Positions 52,544-60,987 are shown, numbered from the stretch's first letter. The stretch is DNA of 64,000 bases from Streptomyces sp. CB01635 (GCF_002803065.1 NZ_NNBL01000030.1:23714-87713), one strand, 5' to 3'. Notes: a model not told the origin generated them from the letters alone. Numbers and translations are program-made.

Positions 52544-54288
52544 TGACTGCCGCGGGCCCGGACGGGGTACCCACCGAAACCCCCGATCTGCACGGCGCCT
52601 ACCCCCGGCTGACGCTGGAACAGCTCGATGCGCTGGCCCAGTACGGCGAGTACCGCCCCACGCAGCGGGGCGAGGTGCTGTTCCGCGAGGGCGAACCGTG
52701 CGAGGAGTTCCTTGCCATCGTCAGCGGGATGGTCGAGGTCATTCACGACTACGGCGGTCCCGACCAACGTACCGTGGCGGTACACGGCCCCAGCCGCTTT
52801 CTGGGGGAACTCGGTCTGCTCGAAGGCCAGACGGCGTTCGACACCGCGGTCGTACGCGAGCCCGGCCAGGTCCTCGCGGTCCCGGTGGAGCGCCAGCGGG
52901 CCCTGGTGGCACGCGATCCGGTCCTCGGGGACCTGGTTCTGCGCGCCTACCTCGGCCGCCGGTCCCTGCTCATCGGCCTAGGCGCCGGCTTCCGGATCCT
53001 GGGCTCGTGCTACTCCCCCAACACCCTGCGGCTGCGTGAATTCGCCGCCCGCAACCGGCTACCACACCGATGGATCGACCTGGAGAAGGACAAGGAAGCC
53101 GAGGCGCTGCTGCGCCGGTTCGGCATCCGTCCGGACGAGACCCCGGTCGTCTTGTGGAAGGGAGAGCAGGTACTGCGCAATCCCAGCATCGCGGACCTCG
53201 CCCGCCTCATCGGACTCCCCACCTCTGCGCACGGCGACGGTGAATACGACCTGGTGGTGATCGGCGCGGGCCCGGCCGGGCTCGCCGCCGCCGTCTACGG
53301 CTCATCCGACGGCCTCGTCACCGTAGCCGTCGACGCCATAGCCACCGGAGGCCAGGCCGCCACCTCCTCGCGCATCGAGAACTATCTGGGCTTCCCGTCC
53401 GGGATCTCGGGTGGCGAACTCATGGAACGCTCGGTGCTCCAGGCCCGCAAATTCGGCGCACAGCTCACCGTCCCCGCCGAGGTCACCTCGCTCGAACCGC
53501 GCGACGGCCGGTACGCCCTCACCTTCGCGGACGGCTCCGAAATCCAGGCCGCCACCATCGTCCTGGCCTCGGGAGTGCGCTACCGCAGGCTCGACGTCCC
53601 CGGCATCGACCGGCTGGGAGGCTCCAGCGTCTACTACGCCGCCACACTCCACGAAGCCAACCTGTGCCGGACGGACCCCGTGGCGGTGGTCGGCGGGGGC
53701 AACTCCGCAGGCCAGGCGGTGCTCTTCCTCGCCGAATACGCGCCCAAGGTGTATCTGATCGTCCGCAACGGCGACCTCAGCAAAGACATGTCACGCTATC
53801 TGGTGGACCAGGTGACACGCCATCCGAAGGTCGAGGTGCTGACCCACACCGAAGTGCGCCAGGTCAGCGGAGAGGGCACCCTGCAGTCGTTGACCGTGGA
53901 GGACAACGCTTCCGGCGACCGTCGCGAACTGCAGGCCCGCGCCCTGTTCGTGTTCATCGGCGCCCGGCCGCACACCGAGTGGCTGAAGAACGTGATCGCG
54001 CTGGACCGACGGGGGTTCGTGCTCACCGGCGCCGACGCCCGGGCAGCGGCCGACGAGAACATCTGGGAATCGCTCGGGCGCGGGCCACTGATGCTGGAGA
54101 CCACGATGCCGGGTGTCTTCGCCGCGGGTGACGTCAGGAGCGGGTCCGTCAAGCGGGTCGCCTCCGCCGCGGGGGAGGGCGCCATAGCCGTTCGGCTCGT
54201 CCATGAACACCGGGCTCAGGAAGGAAATCTCGTCCGCGGGTCCGGCGTGAGCGAGCCTCGGTCCGTGCCGGGCCAGTCGGTGTCCTGA
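52543..54288 (+). CDS. cNMP-binding/thioredoxin-like/TrxR-fold fusion flavoprotein lacking the redox CxxC
   Basis: A 581-residue fusion. Residues 15-135 form a cyclic-nucleotide-binding domain (GEVLFREGEPCEEFLAIVSG; GRFxGE-like SRFLGELGLLEGQ). Residues 145-225 are a thioredoxin/glutaredoxin-like domain (LGSCYSPNTLRLREFAARNR). Residues 235-560 are a thioredoxin-reductase fold: FAD motif VVIGAGPAGLAAAVYG, NADPH motif VVGGGNSAGQAVLF, and AGDVRSGSVKRVASAAGEG. Where TrxR has CxTC the sequence reads SVYYAATLHEA, so classical disulfide exchange with the flavin is not possible. It may be a signal-gated oxidoreductase or sensor. A decayed relative lies at 27885-28700. Confidence 0.9.
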   Translation: MTAAGPDGVPTETPDLHGAYPRLTLEQLDALAQYGEYRPTQRGEVLFREGEPCEEFLAIVSGMVEVIHDYGGPDQRTVAVHGPSRFLGELGLLEGQTAFDTAVVREPGQVLAVPVERQRALVARDPVLGDLVLRAYLGRRSLLIGLGAGFRILGSCYSPNTLRLREFAARNRLPHRWIDLEKDKEAEALLRRFGIRPDETPVVLWKGEQVLRNPSIADLARLIGLPTSAHGDGEYDLVVIGAGPAGLAAAVYGSSDGLVTVAVDAIATGGQAATSSRIENYLGFPSGISGGELMERSVLQARKFGAQLTVPAEVTSLEPRDGRYALTFADGSEIQAATIVLASGVRYRRLDVPGIDRLGGSSVYYAATLHEANLCRTDPVAVVGGGNSAGQAVLFLAEYAPKVYLIVRNGDLSKDMSRYLVDQVTRHPKVEVLTHTEVRQVSGEGTLQSLTVEDNASGDRRELQARALFVFIGARPHTEWLKNVIALDRRGFVLTGADARAAADENIWESLGRGPLMLETTMPGVFAAGDVRSGSVKRVASAAGEGAIAVRLVHEHRAQEGNLVRGSGVSEPRSVPGQSVS

Positions 54289-54442
54289 CGCTCGCCGGAG
54301 GCGGCCTGGCGGACCGCCCGGTCAGTCCTCCAGACCGACGCCGAGGGCGCCACCCAGCGTTCCCACGGACGTGATGAAGCAAGCGAGGGAGAGGTAGCAG
54401 CCCGCGTTCGGCTCGTGCCCGGCAGCGGAAGGGGGATGCGGC

Positions 54443-54604
54443 ATGTCCGAGTGGACTCTCGCGATACTCGTTCCGGTCGGTCTGCTGGCTGGAGGCCTGA
54501 GGACGTTCTTGGTCTGGGCCCGCCTGGGAACGAAGGAACCGTTGAATCACGACCACCGGATGCCGGAGACCCATTTTCGACAGGGTGATGGTCCCGGCGG
54601 CTGA
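54443..54604 (+). CDS. Small single-span membrane protein ending at an in-frame TGA
   Basis: A 53-residue protein: MSEWTLAILVPVGLLAGGLR forms one membrane helix, then TFLVWARLGTKEPLNHDHRM and a polar tail. GGAAGGGGG precedes the ATG. The same frame continues beyond the TGA for another 51 protein-like codons, so the gene may be truncated by a nonsense mutation. Confidence 0.55.
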   Translation: MSEWTLAILVPVGLLAGGLRTFLVWARLGTKEPLNHDHRMPETHFRQGDGPGG

Positions 54605-54760
54605 CCGGCGGCGGCCACCGCACAGGTCTATGACGAGCTGATCGGCGCCGAGCCGCCCCTCGTCGACGAACACCGGGTCAGCGCCGAGTGGCACCGCGAG
54701 TACATCGCCAGCAATCGCGAACACGCCGAACTCGCCCTGACGCAGGCCGGGGAGCTGTAG
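54605..54760 (+). pseudogene. Continuation of the small membrane gene beyond TGA
   Basis: Directly after the TGA at 54602-54604 and in the same frame: AQVYDELIGAEPPLVDEHRV, SAEWHREYIASNREHAELAL and TQAGEL to a TAG. There is no start codon before it. Its highly ordered sequence suggests it was once the C-terminal half of the preceding protein. Confidence 0.5.
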
Positions 54761-54786
54761 ACCTGCTCGCCGCGGCGAGACGCACC

Positions 54787-54817
54787 GAAGGGGCCGGACA
54801 AACCGTCCGGCCCCTTC
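54787..54817. terminator. Terminator hairpin
   Basis: A perfect 13-bp stem (54787-54799 with 54805-54817) with a 5-base loop. It ends the small membrane gene and possibly the long chaperone transcript. Confidence 0.75.
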
Positions 54818-55195
54818 GCCGTGCATGGGAAGAAACGGCGGACACGCTGGTCGTCGCCGGATTGCGCGGCTTACCCCCGGGTCCTGTTGGGCTGCGAGCA
54901 GGGGACTTGCGCCGCTCACCCCCGCGCGGGTGTCGGCGGCGAGCGACGCGACTTCCCGTTGCCCTCCCAGGCGAGCCTTCGAAACATTCGGCGCTGCCCC
55001 CATAGCCACAGCTCCGACCACCGGAGCCCTCGCCCCTCCCCCACCCGACTACCACCAGCAGCCAGCCACATCGACGACGACGCGATCAAACTGATGAGCC
55101 ATCAGGAAGTCGGCATCAGGTCAGCGAGAACCCTGCCGGAGCAGCTTGCACTCGACCACACCTGCACACGACAGGAGGCCCCGCAAAAGCTCCCC
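54818..55195. other. Stretch without a convincing gene
   Basis: About 380 bases. Open frames on both strands are composition artefacts without domains or ribosome-binding sites. AGGAGG at 55173-55178 is not followed by a start codon at normal distance. Confidence 0.3.
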
Positions 55196-55203
55196 TGACC
55201 CAC

Positions 55204-55677
55204 ATGTTGCGCTTCAGCTCGGGAACCTGGTGGAAGGTCAGCCGCGGGGTGGGCCCCATCCGGGTCGACGCATTCATTCTTGGGGAAGCGGCCCAGGATG
55301 TGTACCTCGTAGCGGGCGAGTTGCTCTTCGACGGCCAGGGACCCCAGAACGGGCCACGTCGTGCCGAGGCCCTCATGCTGACCCCAGCCGAGTCGGCCGC
55401 GGCATGGCATCGGCAGGATGCTCTCAGCATGCGACGGTCGACTGACGTTGGGGCGCTCACCGATTGCCGTCAGGGGGCGGAGGGCGGGCAAACCATCCGC
55501 GAACGACAAGGACTCCCCGCACGGGAAAGGCTCCGGGAACGGCAAGAACTCCGGGCACGGCAGGGGTTCAGGGCGCGGCACGGTGCCCGGCCCGCGCGAC
55601 GGGGCGGCGGACTCCGCGCCGTCCGTCGGGCTGCCACCGCATCTGCCCGGGGCGGACGAACTGGGCGACGACGCTGA
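55204..55677 (+). CDS. Hypothetical protein, uncertain
   Basis: The first 80 codons look protein-like (SSGTWWKVSRGVGPIRVDAF; AAQDVYLVAGELLFDGQG; ALMLTPAESAAAWHR), whereas the C-terminal half is repetitive and out of frame with the better gene at 55418. No ribosome-binding site precedes the ATG. It may be a damaged gene. I do not recognise it. Confidence 0.3.
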   Translation: MLRFSSGTWWKVSRGVGPIRVDAFILGEAAQDVYLVAGELLFDGQGPQNGPRRAEALMLTPAESAAAWHRQDALSMRRSTDVGALTDCRQGAEGGQTIRERQGLPARERLRERQELRARQGFRARHGARPARRGGGLRAVRRAATASARGGRTGRRR

Positions 55678-55918
55678 CGTGCCCGACTGGTGGCGGGTGG
55701 AGCCGGCACCGTTCAGGCCGGGGGAGACCGTTCCGGGGATCGTCGTCGGCGGGCTGGTGGTGTGGCTGTGGGGCTGGCTCGACGGGCGGTGGGGCGAGCC
55801 CAGCGCCCAGGAACGGCTGGGGCAGGAGATGGCCGACGGGCTGCCGGGAATCGTGCGGGTCGCGGCGGTCGCCTCGGCGTTGTTCCTGGTGTGGCGGATG
55901 CGGCGGGTGCCCCGCTGA
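55418..55918 (+). CDS. Small two-helix membrane protein
   Basis: A 166-residue protein with a Gly/Lys/Ser-rich N-terminus (residues 25-55) and two C-terminal membrane helices: ETVPGIVVGGLVVWLWGWLD and IVRVAAVASALFLVWRMRRV. The conserved-looking core starts at VPDWWRVEPAPFRPG. Function unknown. The start is uncertain because the N-terminal part is low complexity. Confidence 0.6.
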   Translation: MLSACDGRLTLGRSPIAVRGRRAGKPSANDKDSPHGKGSGNGKNSGHGRGSGRGTVPGPRDGAADSAPSVGLPPHLPGADELGDDADVPDWWRVEPAPFRPGETVPGIVVGGLVVWLWGWLDGRWGEPSAQERLGQEMADGLPGIVRVAAVASALFLVWRMRRVPR

Positions 55919-55975
55919 GGGGGCCGGGGTCGTGCCTCCCTGACCGGGGATGCCGCCGCAGGCACAATGGCAGGC

Positions 55976-56623
55976 ATGGCTGCACACTCTCCGACGGTTG
56001 GCTTCGACCTCGACATGACGCTGATCGACTCGCGCCCGGGCATCAAGGCCCTCTATCAGGAGCTGTCGGCCAGGACCGGCACCTTCATCGACGCCGACCT
56101 CGCGGCGAGCCGGCTGGGGCCCCCGCTGGAGGAGGAGATCCGCCACTGGTTCCCCGAGGAGCGGGTGGCGGACACCGCCGCTCTCTTCCGCGAGCTCTAT
56201 CCGCAATACGCGGTCGCGGCGACGCCCGCCCTGCCCGGCGCCCGGGAGGCCATCGACGCGATCCACGCGGCGGGCGGCCGGGCGATCGTGGTGACGGCGA
56301 AGTACGAGCCCAACGCCAAGCTGCACCTGGAACACCTCGGCCTCGACGTGGACGCGCTCTTCGGCTCCCTGTGGGCGGAGGGCAAGGCCGAGGCGCTGCG
56401 CAAGCACCATGCGCAGGTCTACGTCGGCGACCACATCGGTGACGTCGTCGGGGCGCACACCGCGGGCGCGCTGTCCGTCGCGGTCGCCACCGGCCCGTGC
56501 GATGCCACGGAGCTGCGCAACGCCGGTGCCGAGGTGGTGCTCGCGGAACTGACGGAGTTTCCGTCCTGGCTGGAGCGCTATGTGGCGGAAGGGGTGGACG
56601 GGGGCGACGGCGCCGCCACCTGA
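55976..56623 (+). CDS. HAD-family phosphatase (phosphoglycolate phosphatase-like)
   Basis: A 215-residue HAD hydrolase. Motif I GFDLDMTLIDSRPG provides the Asp nucleophile, motif II IVVTAKYEP the Thr, the Lys of motif III lies near AEGKAEALR, and motif IV is VYVGDHIGDVVGAHTAG. The cap domain is the small helical C1 type, as in phosphoglycolate phosphatases; the natural substrate is unknown. I start at the ATG at 55976; the ATG at 55967 adds three residues. The 3' end overlaps the convergent membrane protein gene by 46 bases. Confidence 0.88.
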   Translation: MAAHSPTVGFDLDMTLIDSRPGIKALYQELSARTGTFIDADLAASRLGPPLEEEIRHWFPEERVADTAALFRELYPQYAVAATPALPGAREAIDAIHAAGGRAIVVTAKYEPNAKLHLEHLGLDVDALFGSLWAEGKAEALRKHHAQVYVGDHIGDVVGAHTAGALSVAVATGPCDATELRNAGAEVVLAELTEFPSWLERYVAEGVDGGDGAAT

Positions 56624-56943
56624 CGGCGCTGAGCTGTGGCGGAACGGATCACTCCGGCCGCGGCGATCAGAAAACCGAGGCCCATCAGCGTGCACACCCA
56701 GTAGAAGACGGACGGCAGCGGTTCGGTCCCGAGGAACAGCGGCGCCACCGTGGCGAGAGTGGCCACTGCGCCAGCTAGGAACATGATCGCGCCGATTCGG
56801 ACCAGCAGATCCCCGGCCCTGCGCTTGCCGAATATCTCATCCGCCCTGGTGAGAGCGAGTGTGCCCGGTTTCGCCGATGTCGACCTCGGCTGCTCGAGTC
56901 TGCACTCTCGCGCAGTTGGAGATCGCCGCGGCATGATGATCAA
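56578..56943 (-). CDS. Two-helix membrane protein with N-terminus altered by IS insertion
   Basis: From about residue 44 it reads GDLLVRIGAIMFLAGAVATL, then a second helix VFYWVCTLMGLGFLIAAAGV and a basic tail, like many small Streptomyces membrane proteins. The first 43 residues come from the left end of the IS element at 56813-58080, including its terminal repeat (DEIFGKRRAG). The native start is therefore lost or lies on the far side of the element. Whether the chimeric form is made is unknown. Confidence 0.55.
   Translation of the reverse strand: MIIMPRRSPTARECRLEQPRSTSAKPGTLALTRADEIFGKRRAGDLLVRIGAIMFLAGAVATLATVAPLFLGTEPLPSVFYWVCTLMGLGFLIAAAGVIRSATAQRRQVAAPSPPSTPSAT
56813..56842 (+). repeat. 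Left terminal inverted repeat of the IS element
   Basis: The reverse complement of these 30 bases matches the right repeat at 58051-58080 in 26 of 30 positions. It begins CCGGCCCTG, the outer tip. Confidence 0.8.
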
Positions 56944-56945
56944 CC

Positions 56946-58043
56946 GTGCTGCTTCGACTGGCTTACCTGGGTGTGACGAACGCGTTCGCGGTACTGCGCC
57001 TGCTGCCGATGAGCGCTCGGGACAAAGACGCGGAGATCCTCGCCCTGCGCCATCAGATCACTGTGCTGGAACGTCAACTCGGCAACAACAGAGCGCGGTT
57101 CACTGCGAGCGACAGGGCGTTCCTGGCTTCGCTGCTGCACCGTCTGCCCTTCGACGTGCTGCGCAGACTGCGGCTGCTGGGACGACCGGACACGGTGCTG
57201 CGCTGGCACCGCGATCTGGTCGCTCGCCGCCATGCTGTCGCCTCCCGGCCGAAACCCCCGGGGCGCCCACGGACGGTCCACTCCGTTCGGGCGCTGGTGG
57301 TGCGCTTGGCGAGGGAGAACCCCTGCTGGGGGTATCGCAGGATTCACGGCGAGCTGCTCGTCCTGGCCGTGAAAGTAGCTGCGTCCACGGTGTAGGAGAT
57401 CTTGAAGGACGCCGGGATCGACCCTGCACCCGAGCGCGGCTCCAGCACGTGGCCGGACTTCCTGCGCTCCCAGGCCGACGCGCTGCTGGCCTGCGACTTC
57501 TTGGAAACCGTCACGTTGTCGGGGACGCGGATGTACGTGTTCCCGATGATCGAGCACGCCAACCGGCGTATCCCGGATCCTGGGAGCCGCCGCCCACCCG
57601 ACGGCATCCTGGGTGACACAGACGGCGAAGAATCTCGTCATGGACCTCGAAGACGCCGGCTGCCGGGCTCGGTTCCTACTCCGGGACCGTGACGGGAAGT
57701 CCCCGCCCTGTTCGACGCCATCCTCCACGACGCCGGCATCGAGGTCGTACTCAGCGGCATTCAGATGCCGAGAATGAACTCCATCGTGGAGAGGTGGGTG
57801 CAGACCTGCCGGCGCGAACTCCTGGACCGCACGCTGATCTGGAACCAACGCCATCTCTCCTATGCCCTACGGGAGTTCGAACAGTTCCACAACGGGCACA
57901 GGCCGCATCAGGGCATCGCCAATGCCCGCCCGATGCGCCCACTCCCCCAAACGATCACCGATCCGGGGCAGATCACCCGCCTCGACATACGACGACGCAA
58001 GCCTCTCGGCGGCATCCTCCACGAGTACGAACATGCCGCATGA
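56946..58043 (+). pseudogene. IS481/IS3-like integrase-core transposase, copy C
   Basis: The first frame runs FAVLRLLPMSARDKDAEILA, a helix-turn-helix section ARENPCWGYRRIHGELL, and stops at a TAG at 57393-57395. The same frame continues LKDAGIDPAP, DFLETVTLSGTRMYVFPMIE (first catalytic Asp region), then shifts to LVMDLEDAGCRARFLLRDRD and again to PRMNSIVERWVQTCRRELLD (region of the catalytic Glu), ending HEYEHAA. Joined it would be about 360 residues. It is inactive but complete in outline and serves as reference for the other copies. Confidence 0.85.
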
Positions 58044-58050
58044 CGTGCAC

Positions 58051-58080
58051 GGATGACATTTTCGGCAAGGACAGGGCCGG
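58051..58080 (+). repeat. Right terminal inverted repeat of the IS element
   Basis: Thirty bases beginning GGATGACATTTTCGGCAAGG, outer tip CAGGGCCGG. Similar sequence follows copy A at 3892. Confidence 0.8.
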
Positions 58081-58107
58081 ACACCACCGCCGGGAAGCGC
58101 CCGCGCG

Positions 58108-58998
58108 TCACAGGGCGATGACGTGGAGGTCGACCAGGTCGAGCAGCGCCCGCAGGGCCGAGCTGGGCCGCCGGGTCGACGACGTGCCGAGATGCATGCT
58201 CCAGCGGAGCATGGTGCCGTGGACGTCCAGGACTTGCAGGCCGGGGGTGCGGGCAACGGCGAACGCGGGCAGGAAGGCGGCGCCCAGACCGTGCCGGACC
58301 AGTGCCGCCCCCATGTCGATGTCGGGCACTTCCAGTGCCACCCGGCGTACGACGCCCGCCAACGCGAACGCCTGGTCGACCACCTCGCGGTTGCCGTAGC
58401 CCGGCGGGAAGTCCACGAAGGGCTCCCCCGCGAGGTCCGCAAGTGCCACCTCCCCCCGCTGCGCGAGCGGATGGGCGGCGCTCACCACCAGGACGAGCGG
58501 CACGGTGGCCAGCTCCCGTGCGTCGATCCCGGCGGGTTTGTGCTCGGGCAGCGACAGGAAAGCCACGTCCAGGTCCCCGCTGAGCAGTGCGTGCGCCAGT
58601 CCCGCCGATCCGGTCGTCGCCAGCCGCAGCCGGACGTCGATCGCCGGATGCCGCGCGTGCAGCTGCCCGAGGAGCGCAGGTAGGTCCACCACCTCGACCG
58701 AGGCCATGGCGCCCACATTCACCGTGCCGCGCAGCGTGTCCTGTGCGGCGCGCGCGGCGTCCTGGGCCGCCTGGGCGGCGTGCAGGGTGGCCCGAGCTTC
58801 CGGCAGCAGGGCCGCGCCCGCCCCGGTGAGTCGGACCTGCTGCGACGTGCGCTCGAACAGCGCGCAGCCGAGCTCGCGCTCCAGGGAGCGGATCGCGGCG
58901 GACACCCCGGACTGCACCACGTGCAGCCGTCGGGCGGCACGCGTGAAACTCAGCTCCTCGGCGACCGCGATGAAGTGCTCCAGCTGACGTAGCTCCAC
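58108..58998 (-). CDS. LysR-family transcriptional regulator
   Basis: A 296-residue LysR protein. The N-terminal winged HTH is typical (LRQLEHFIAVAEELSFTRAA, RRLHVVQSGVSAAIRSLERE, LGCALFERTSQQVRLTGAG), and the effector domain starts with TVNVGAMASVEVVDLPALLG. The GTG at 58998 is the family-typical start; an upstream extension to 59187 has no domain support. It is divergent to the MFS gene at 59112, which it most likely regulates, as LysR proteins usually control the neighbouring divergent gene. Confidence 0.92.
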   Translation of the reverse strand: MELRQLEHFIAVAEELSFTRAARRLHVVQSGVSAAIRSLERELGCALFERTSQQVRLTGAGAALLPEARATLHAAQAAQDAARAAQDTLRGTVNVGAMASVEVVDLPALLGQLHARHPAIDVRLRLATTGSAGLAHALLSGDLDVAFLSLPEHKPAGIDARELATVPLVLVVSAAHPLAQRGEVALADLAGEPFVDFPPGYGNREVVDQAFALAGVVRRVALEVPDIDMGAALVRHGLGAAFLPAFAVARTPGLQVLDVHGTMLRWSMHLGTSSTRRPSSALRALLDLVDLHVIAL

Positions 58999-59111
58999 AC
59001 GAGAAGTATCACTTGCATTGCTCGAGCCCAGCAAAAACATTCGTTGGCACTGATCCTGGCTGGTGAGGAGAATGGAAAGCGCCATCCACTTCCGCCCGAG
59101 GAGGGGTACCC

Positions 59112-60464
59112 CTGCCTGCCGTTCCGACGCCGCTGAGCCGTCCCACAGCCGACGCTCCCGACGACCCGACCCATCCGATCCCAGCACCCGCTGCCGTCGA
59201 CCTGCCGCCCCGCGCCCCCGCCCGGCGTCGTGCCTCGCACACGACCGGCTTTTGGTTCGTGGCGGTGGCCTTCACCGTGCTTATGGCCTTCGGTACCGCG
59301 CCGACCCCGCTGTGGCCGCTGTACGAGGCCCGGGACCACTTCGGCGCGACCACGGTCACGGTGGCGTACGCCTCGATGGTCGTGGGCGCTGCGGCCGCCT
59401 TCCTCGGACTGGGACACCTGTCGGACCGGCTCGGCCGACGGCGCGTCATCGTCCCGGCGCTGCTGGTTGGCATCGTCGCGTCGGTCGTACTGATCACGTG
59501 GCGGGACCTGCCGGGGCTGATCGCGGGCAGGATCCTGAACGGTGTCGGACTGGGGTTGATGGCCTCGACCGCGACGACGTACCTGCACGACCTCCACCAC
59601 GAGGCCCGTCCGGAACGGACGGGTTCGGTGCTGCCCGGCATCGTGGCCACCGCCGCCAACCTCGGCGGCCTGGCCTCAGGGCCCCTGGTCGCCGGTGCCG
59701 CCGCCGAATGGCTTCCCACGCCCCTGATCACCACCCAGGCGATCTTCACGCTCGCCATGGCAGTGTGCCTGGCGCTGGTGCTGTCCACCCCGGAGACCGT
59801 GGACCTGGAGCTGCCCGCGGCCGAACCGCCCAGCAGGTTCGTCCTGCGCCCCGGCGGCGGGCGGACGTTCGGCGCGGCCGCCGCGCTGGGCGCCTTCGCC
59901 TTCGCGATCCTCGGCCTGATCTCCTCCCTCGGGGCGAGCGTGCTCCATGGCACCCTGCACACCGACTCGCACCTCGTGGTCGGCTTGTCGGCCTTCCTCA
60001 TGTTCGGTTCCGCGGCGGCCGCCCAGCTGGTGCTGGGCCGCCTCCCACTGCCCCGGGTCCTGACCGTGGGGGCAGTGGTATTCCCGGTCGGCCTGGTCCT
60101 GTGCGCCGTCGCCCTCTACCACCCGGCGCTCTGGCTCTATCTGGTCGCCGTGTCCCTGTCGGGAGCCGGCTCCGGGCTGCTGTTCAAGGGAGGCGTCGAA
60201 CGTGCCGTTTCAGTGGCCGAGCCCGCCTCACGCGCGGGAGTCCTTGCCGTGTTCTTCGTCGTCGCGTACCTGGGCATGGGCCTGCCCTCCGTCCTGTTCA
60301 GCATCGCCCTGCGGCATTTCGCCGTGCAGACCGCGATGATCGGCTTCGCGGCGGCCCTCTCCTGCGGCGCCGTTGTGTCGGTCGCCGTCGCGTTGCGCGA
60401 TCGAGCACCCGGTCCCGCCGCGCTCTCGGCGCAGCCGGCTCGCCCCTCCTCCGCACAGCGGTAA
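59112..60464 (+). CDS. MFS transporter (12-TMS)
   Basis: A transporter of about 400-450 residues with 12 helices. Motif A is GHLSDRLGRRRVIVPALL, and helix 1 carries APTPLWPLYEARDHFGATTV, as in actinobacterial exporters of the AraJ/YbjJ-like type. The strongest Shine-Dalgarno site (GAGGAGGGG, 59098-59106) lies 5 bases before a CTG at 59112, and the frame is open from there with a Pro-rich cytoplasmic N-terminus. The first conventional start (GTG, 59259) lies inside helix 1 and has no ribosome-binding site. I therefore favour CTG at 59112. The substrate is unknown; control by the divergent LysR is likely. Confidence 0.82.
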   Translation: MPAVPTPLSRPTADAPDDPTHPIPAPAAVDLPPRAPARRRASHTTGFWFVAVAFTVLMAFGTAPTPLWPLYEARDHFGATTVTVAYASMVVGAAAAFLGLGHLSDRLGRRRVIVPALLVGIVASVVLITWRDLPGLIAGRILNGVGLGLMASTATTYLHDLHHEARPERTGSVLPGIVATAANLGGLASGPLVAGAAAEWLPTPLITTQAIFTLAMAVCLALVLSTPETVDLELPAAEPPSRFVLRPGGGRTFGAAAALGAFAFAILGLISSLGASVLHGTLHTDSHLVVGLSAFLMFGSAAAAQLVLGRLPLPRVLTVGAVVFPVGLVLCAVALYHPALWLYLVAVSLSGAGSGLLFKGGVERAVSVAEPASRAGVLAVFFVVAYLGMGLPSVLFSIALRHFAVQTAMIGFAAALSCGAVVSVAVALRDRAPGPAALSAQPARPSSAQR

Positions 60465-60474
60465 TCGCCGACCG

Positions 60475-60735
60475 AGAGCCGTTGAAACCCAACCACATCA
60501 GCACCACCGAGTTGGTGAAGCGGCTCCTCGCGGACTGCTGCGAGATATGCGGATCAACGCGCCGGATTACGGTCCATCACATCCGGACATTCGCCGATCT
60601 CAAGCAACAGGGCCGAGCCGAGCGCCCCGTGTGGGTGAAGTTGATGGCAATGAGACGACGTAAGACCCTGCCCGTCTGTCGGCCTTGCCACGAGGACATC
60701 CACGCGGAACGAGCGACCTCATCCACCCGGAAAAG
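60475..60735 (+). pseudogene. Group II intron maturase, C-terminal HNH domain remnant
   Basis: LKPNHISTTELVKRLLADCC, EICGSTRRITVHHIRTFADL, VWVKLMAMRRRKTLPVCRPC and HEDIHAERAT form the complete C-terminal HNH endonuclease domain (CxxC...HH...CxxCH) of a group II intron reverse transcriptase. The reverse-transcriptase and maturase X domains are absent. It begins directly after the MFS gene stop. Confidence 0.82.
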
Positions 60736-60743
60736 ATCGCTGG

Positions 60744-60781
60744 AGAGCGGTGTGCTGGGAAACTGGCCCGCACCGTTCGGG
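60744..60781 (+). ncRNA. Group II intron domain V hairpin
   Basis: The bases read GAGAGCGGTGTGCTGGGAAA and CTGGCCCGCACCGTTCGG. An AGCGGTGTGC helix pairs with GCxCGCACCGTT, a GGGAAAC loop closes the top and a bulge lies between. This is the domain V form (GAGC.GU......GAAA......AC.GUUC) found just downstream of the maturase gene in bacterial group II introns. Confidence 0.7.
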
Positions 60782-60879
60782 AAGAGGCCGTCGGAAAAGG
60801 ACCCGGGCCACGGGCACCTCGTCGGCGGCCGACTTCACTCCGCCGATGGCAGCGGAACGGCGCCTGGCACCAGATCCAC

Positions 60880-60987
60880 CCGGCTCCAGTCCCTGGCCGA
60901 CGAAGGGTGCGATCACGTGGGACCTGAGCGTCGACTCCACGGTCTGCCGCGCACACCAGCATGCGGCCGGGGCCCGCAATCAGGGCG
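60880..60987 (+). pseudogene. IS5-type transposase, N-terminal-region fragment
   Basis: TRLQSLADE in one frame continues in another as ITWDLSVDSTVCRAHQHAAG. 'W..SVDSTIVRAHQHAAG' with the first catalytic Asp is diagnostic of Streptomyces IS5-family transposases. About 35 codons remain. Confidence 0.7.

Larger units (their letters stand above)
56813..58080 (+). mobile_element. Nearly full-length, inactive integrase-type IS element (copy C)
   Basis: A 1268-bp element bounded by 30-bp imperfect inverted repeats. It contains one transposase gene, broken by a stop codon and frameshifts. Fragments of at least three relatives are in this window (3270, 25239, 25597). I do not see a clear target-site duplication. 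Confidence 0.8.
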
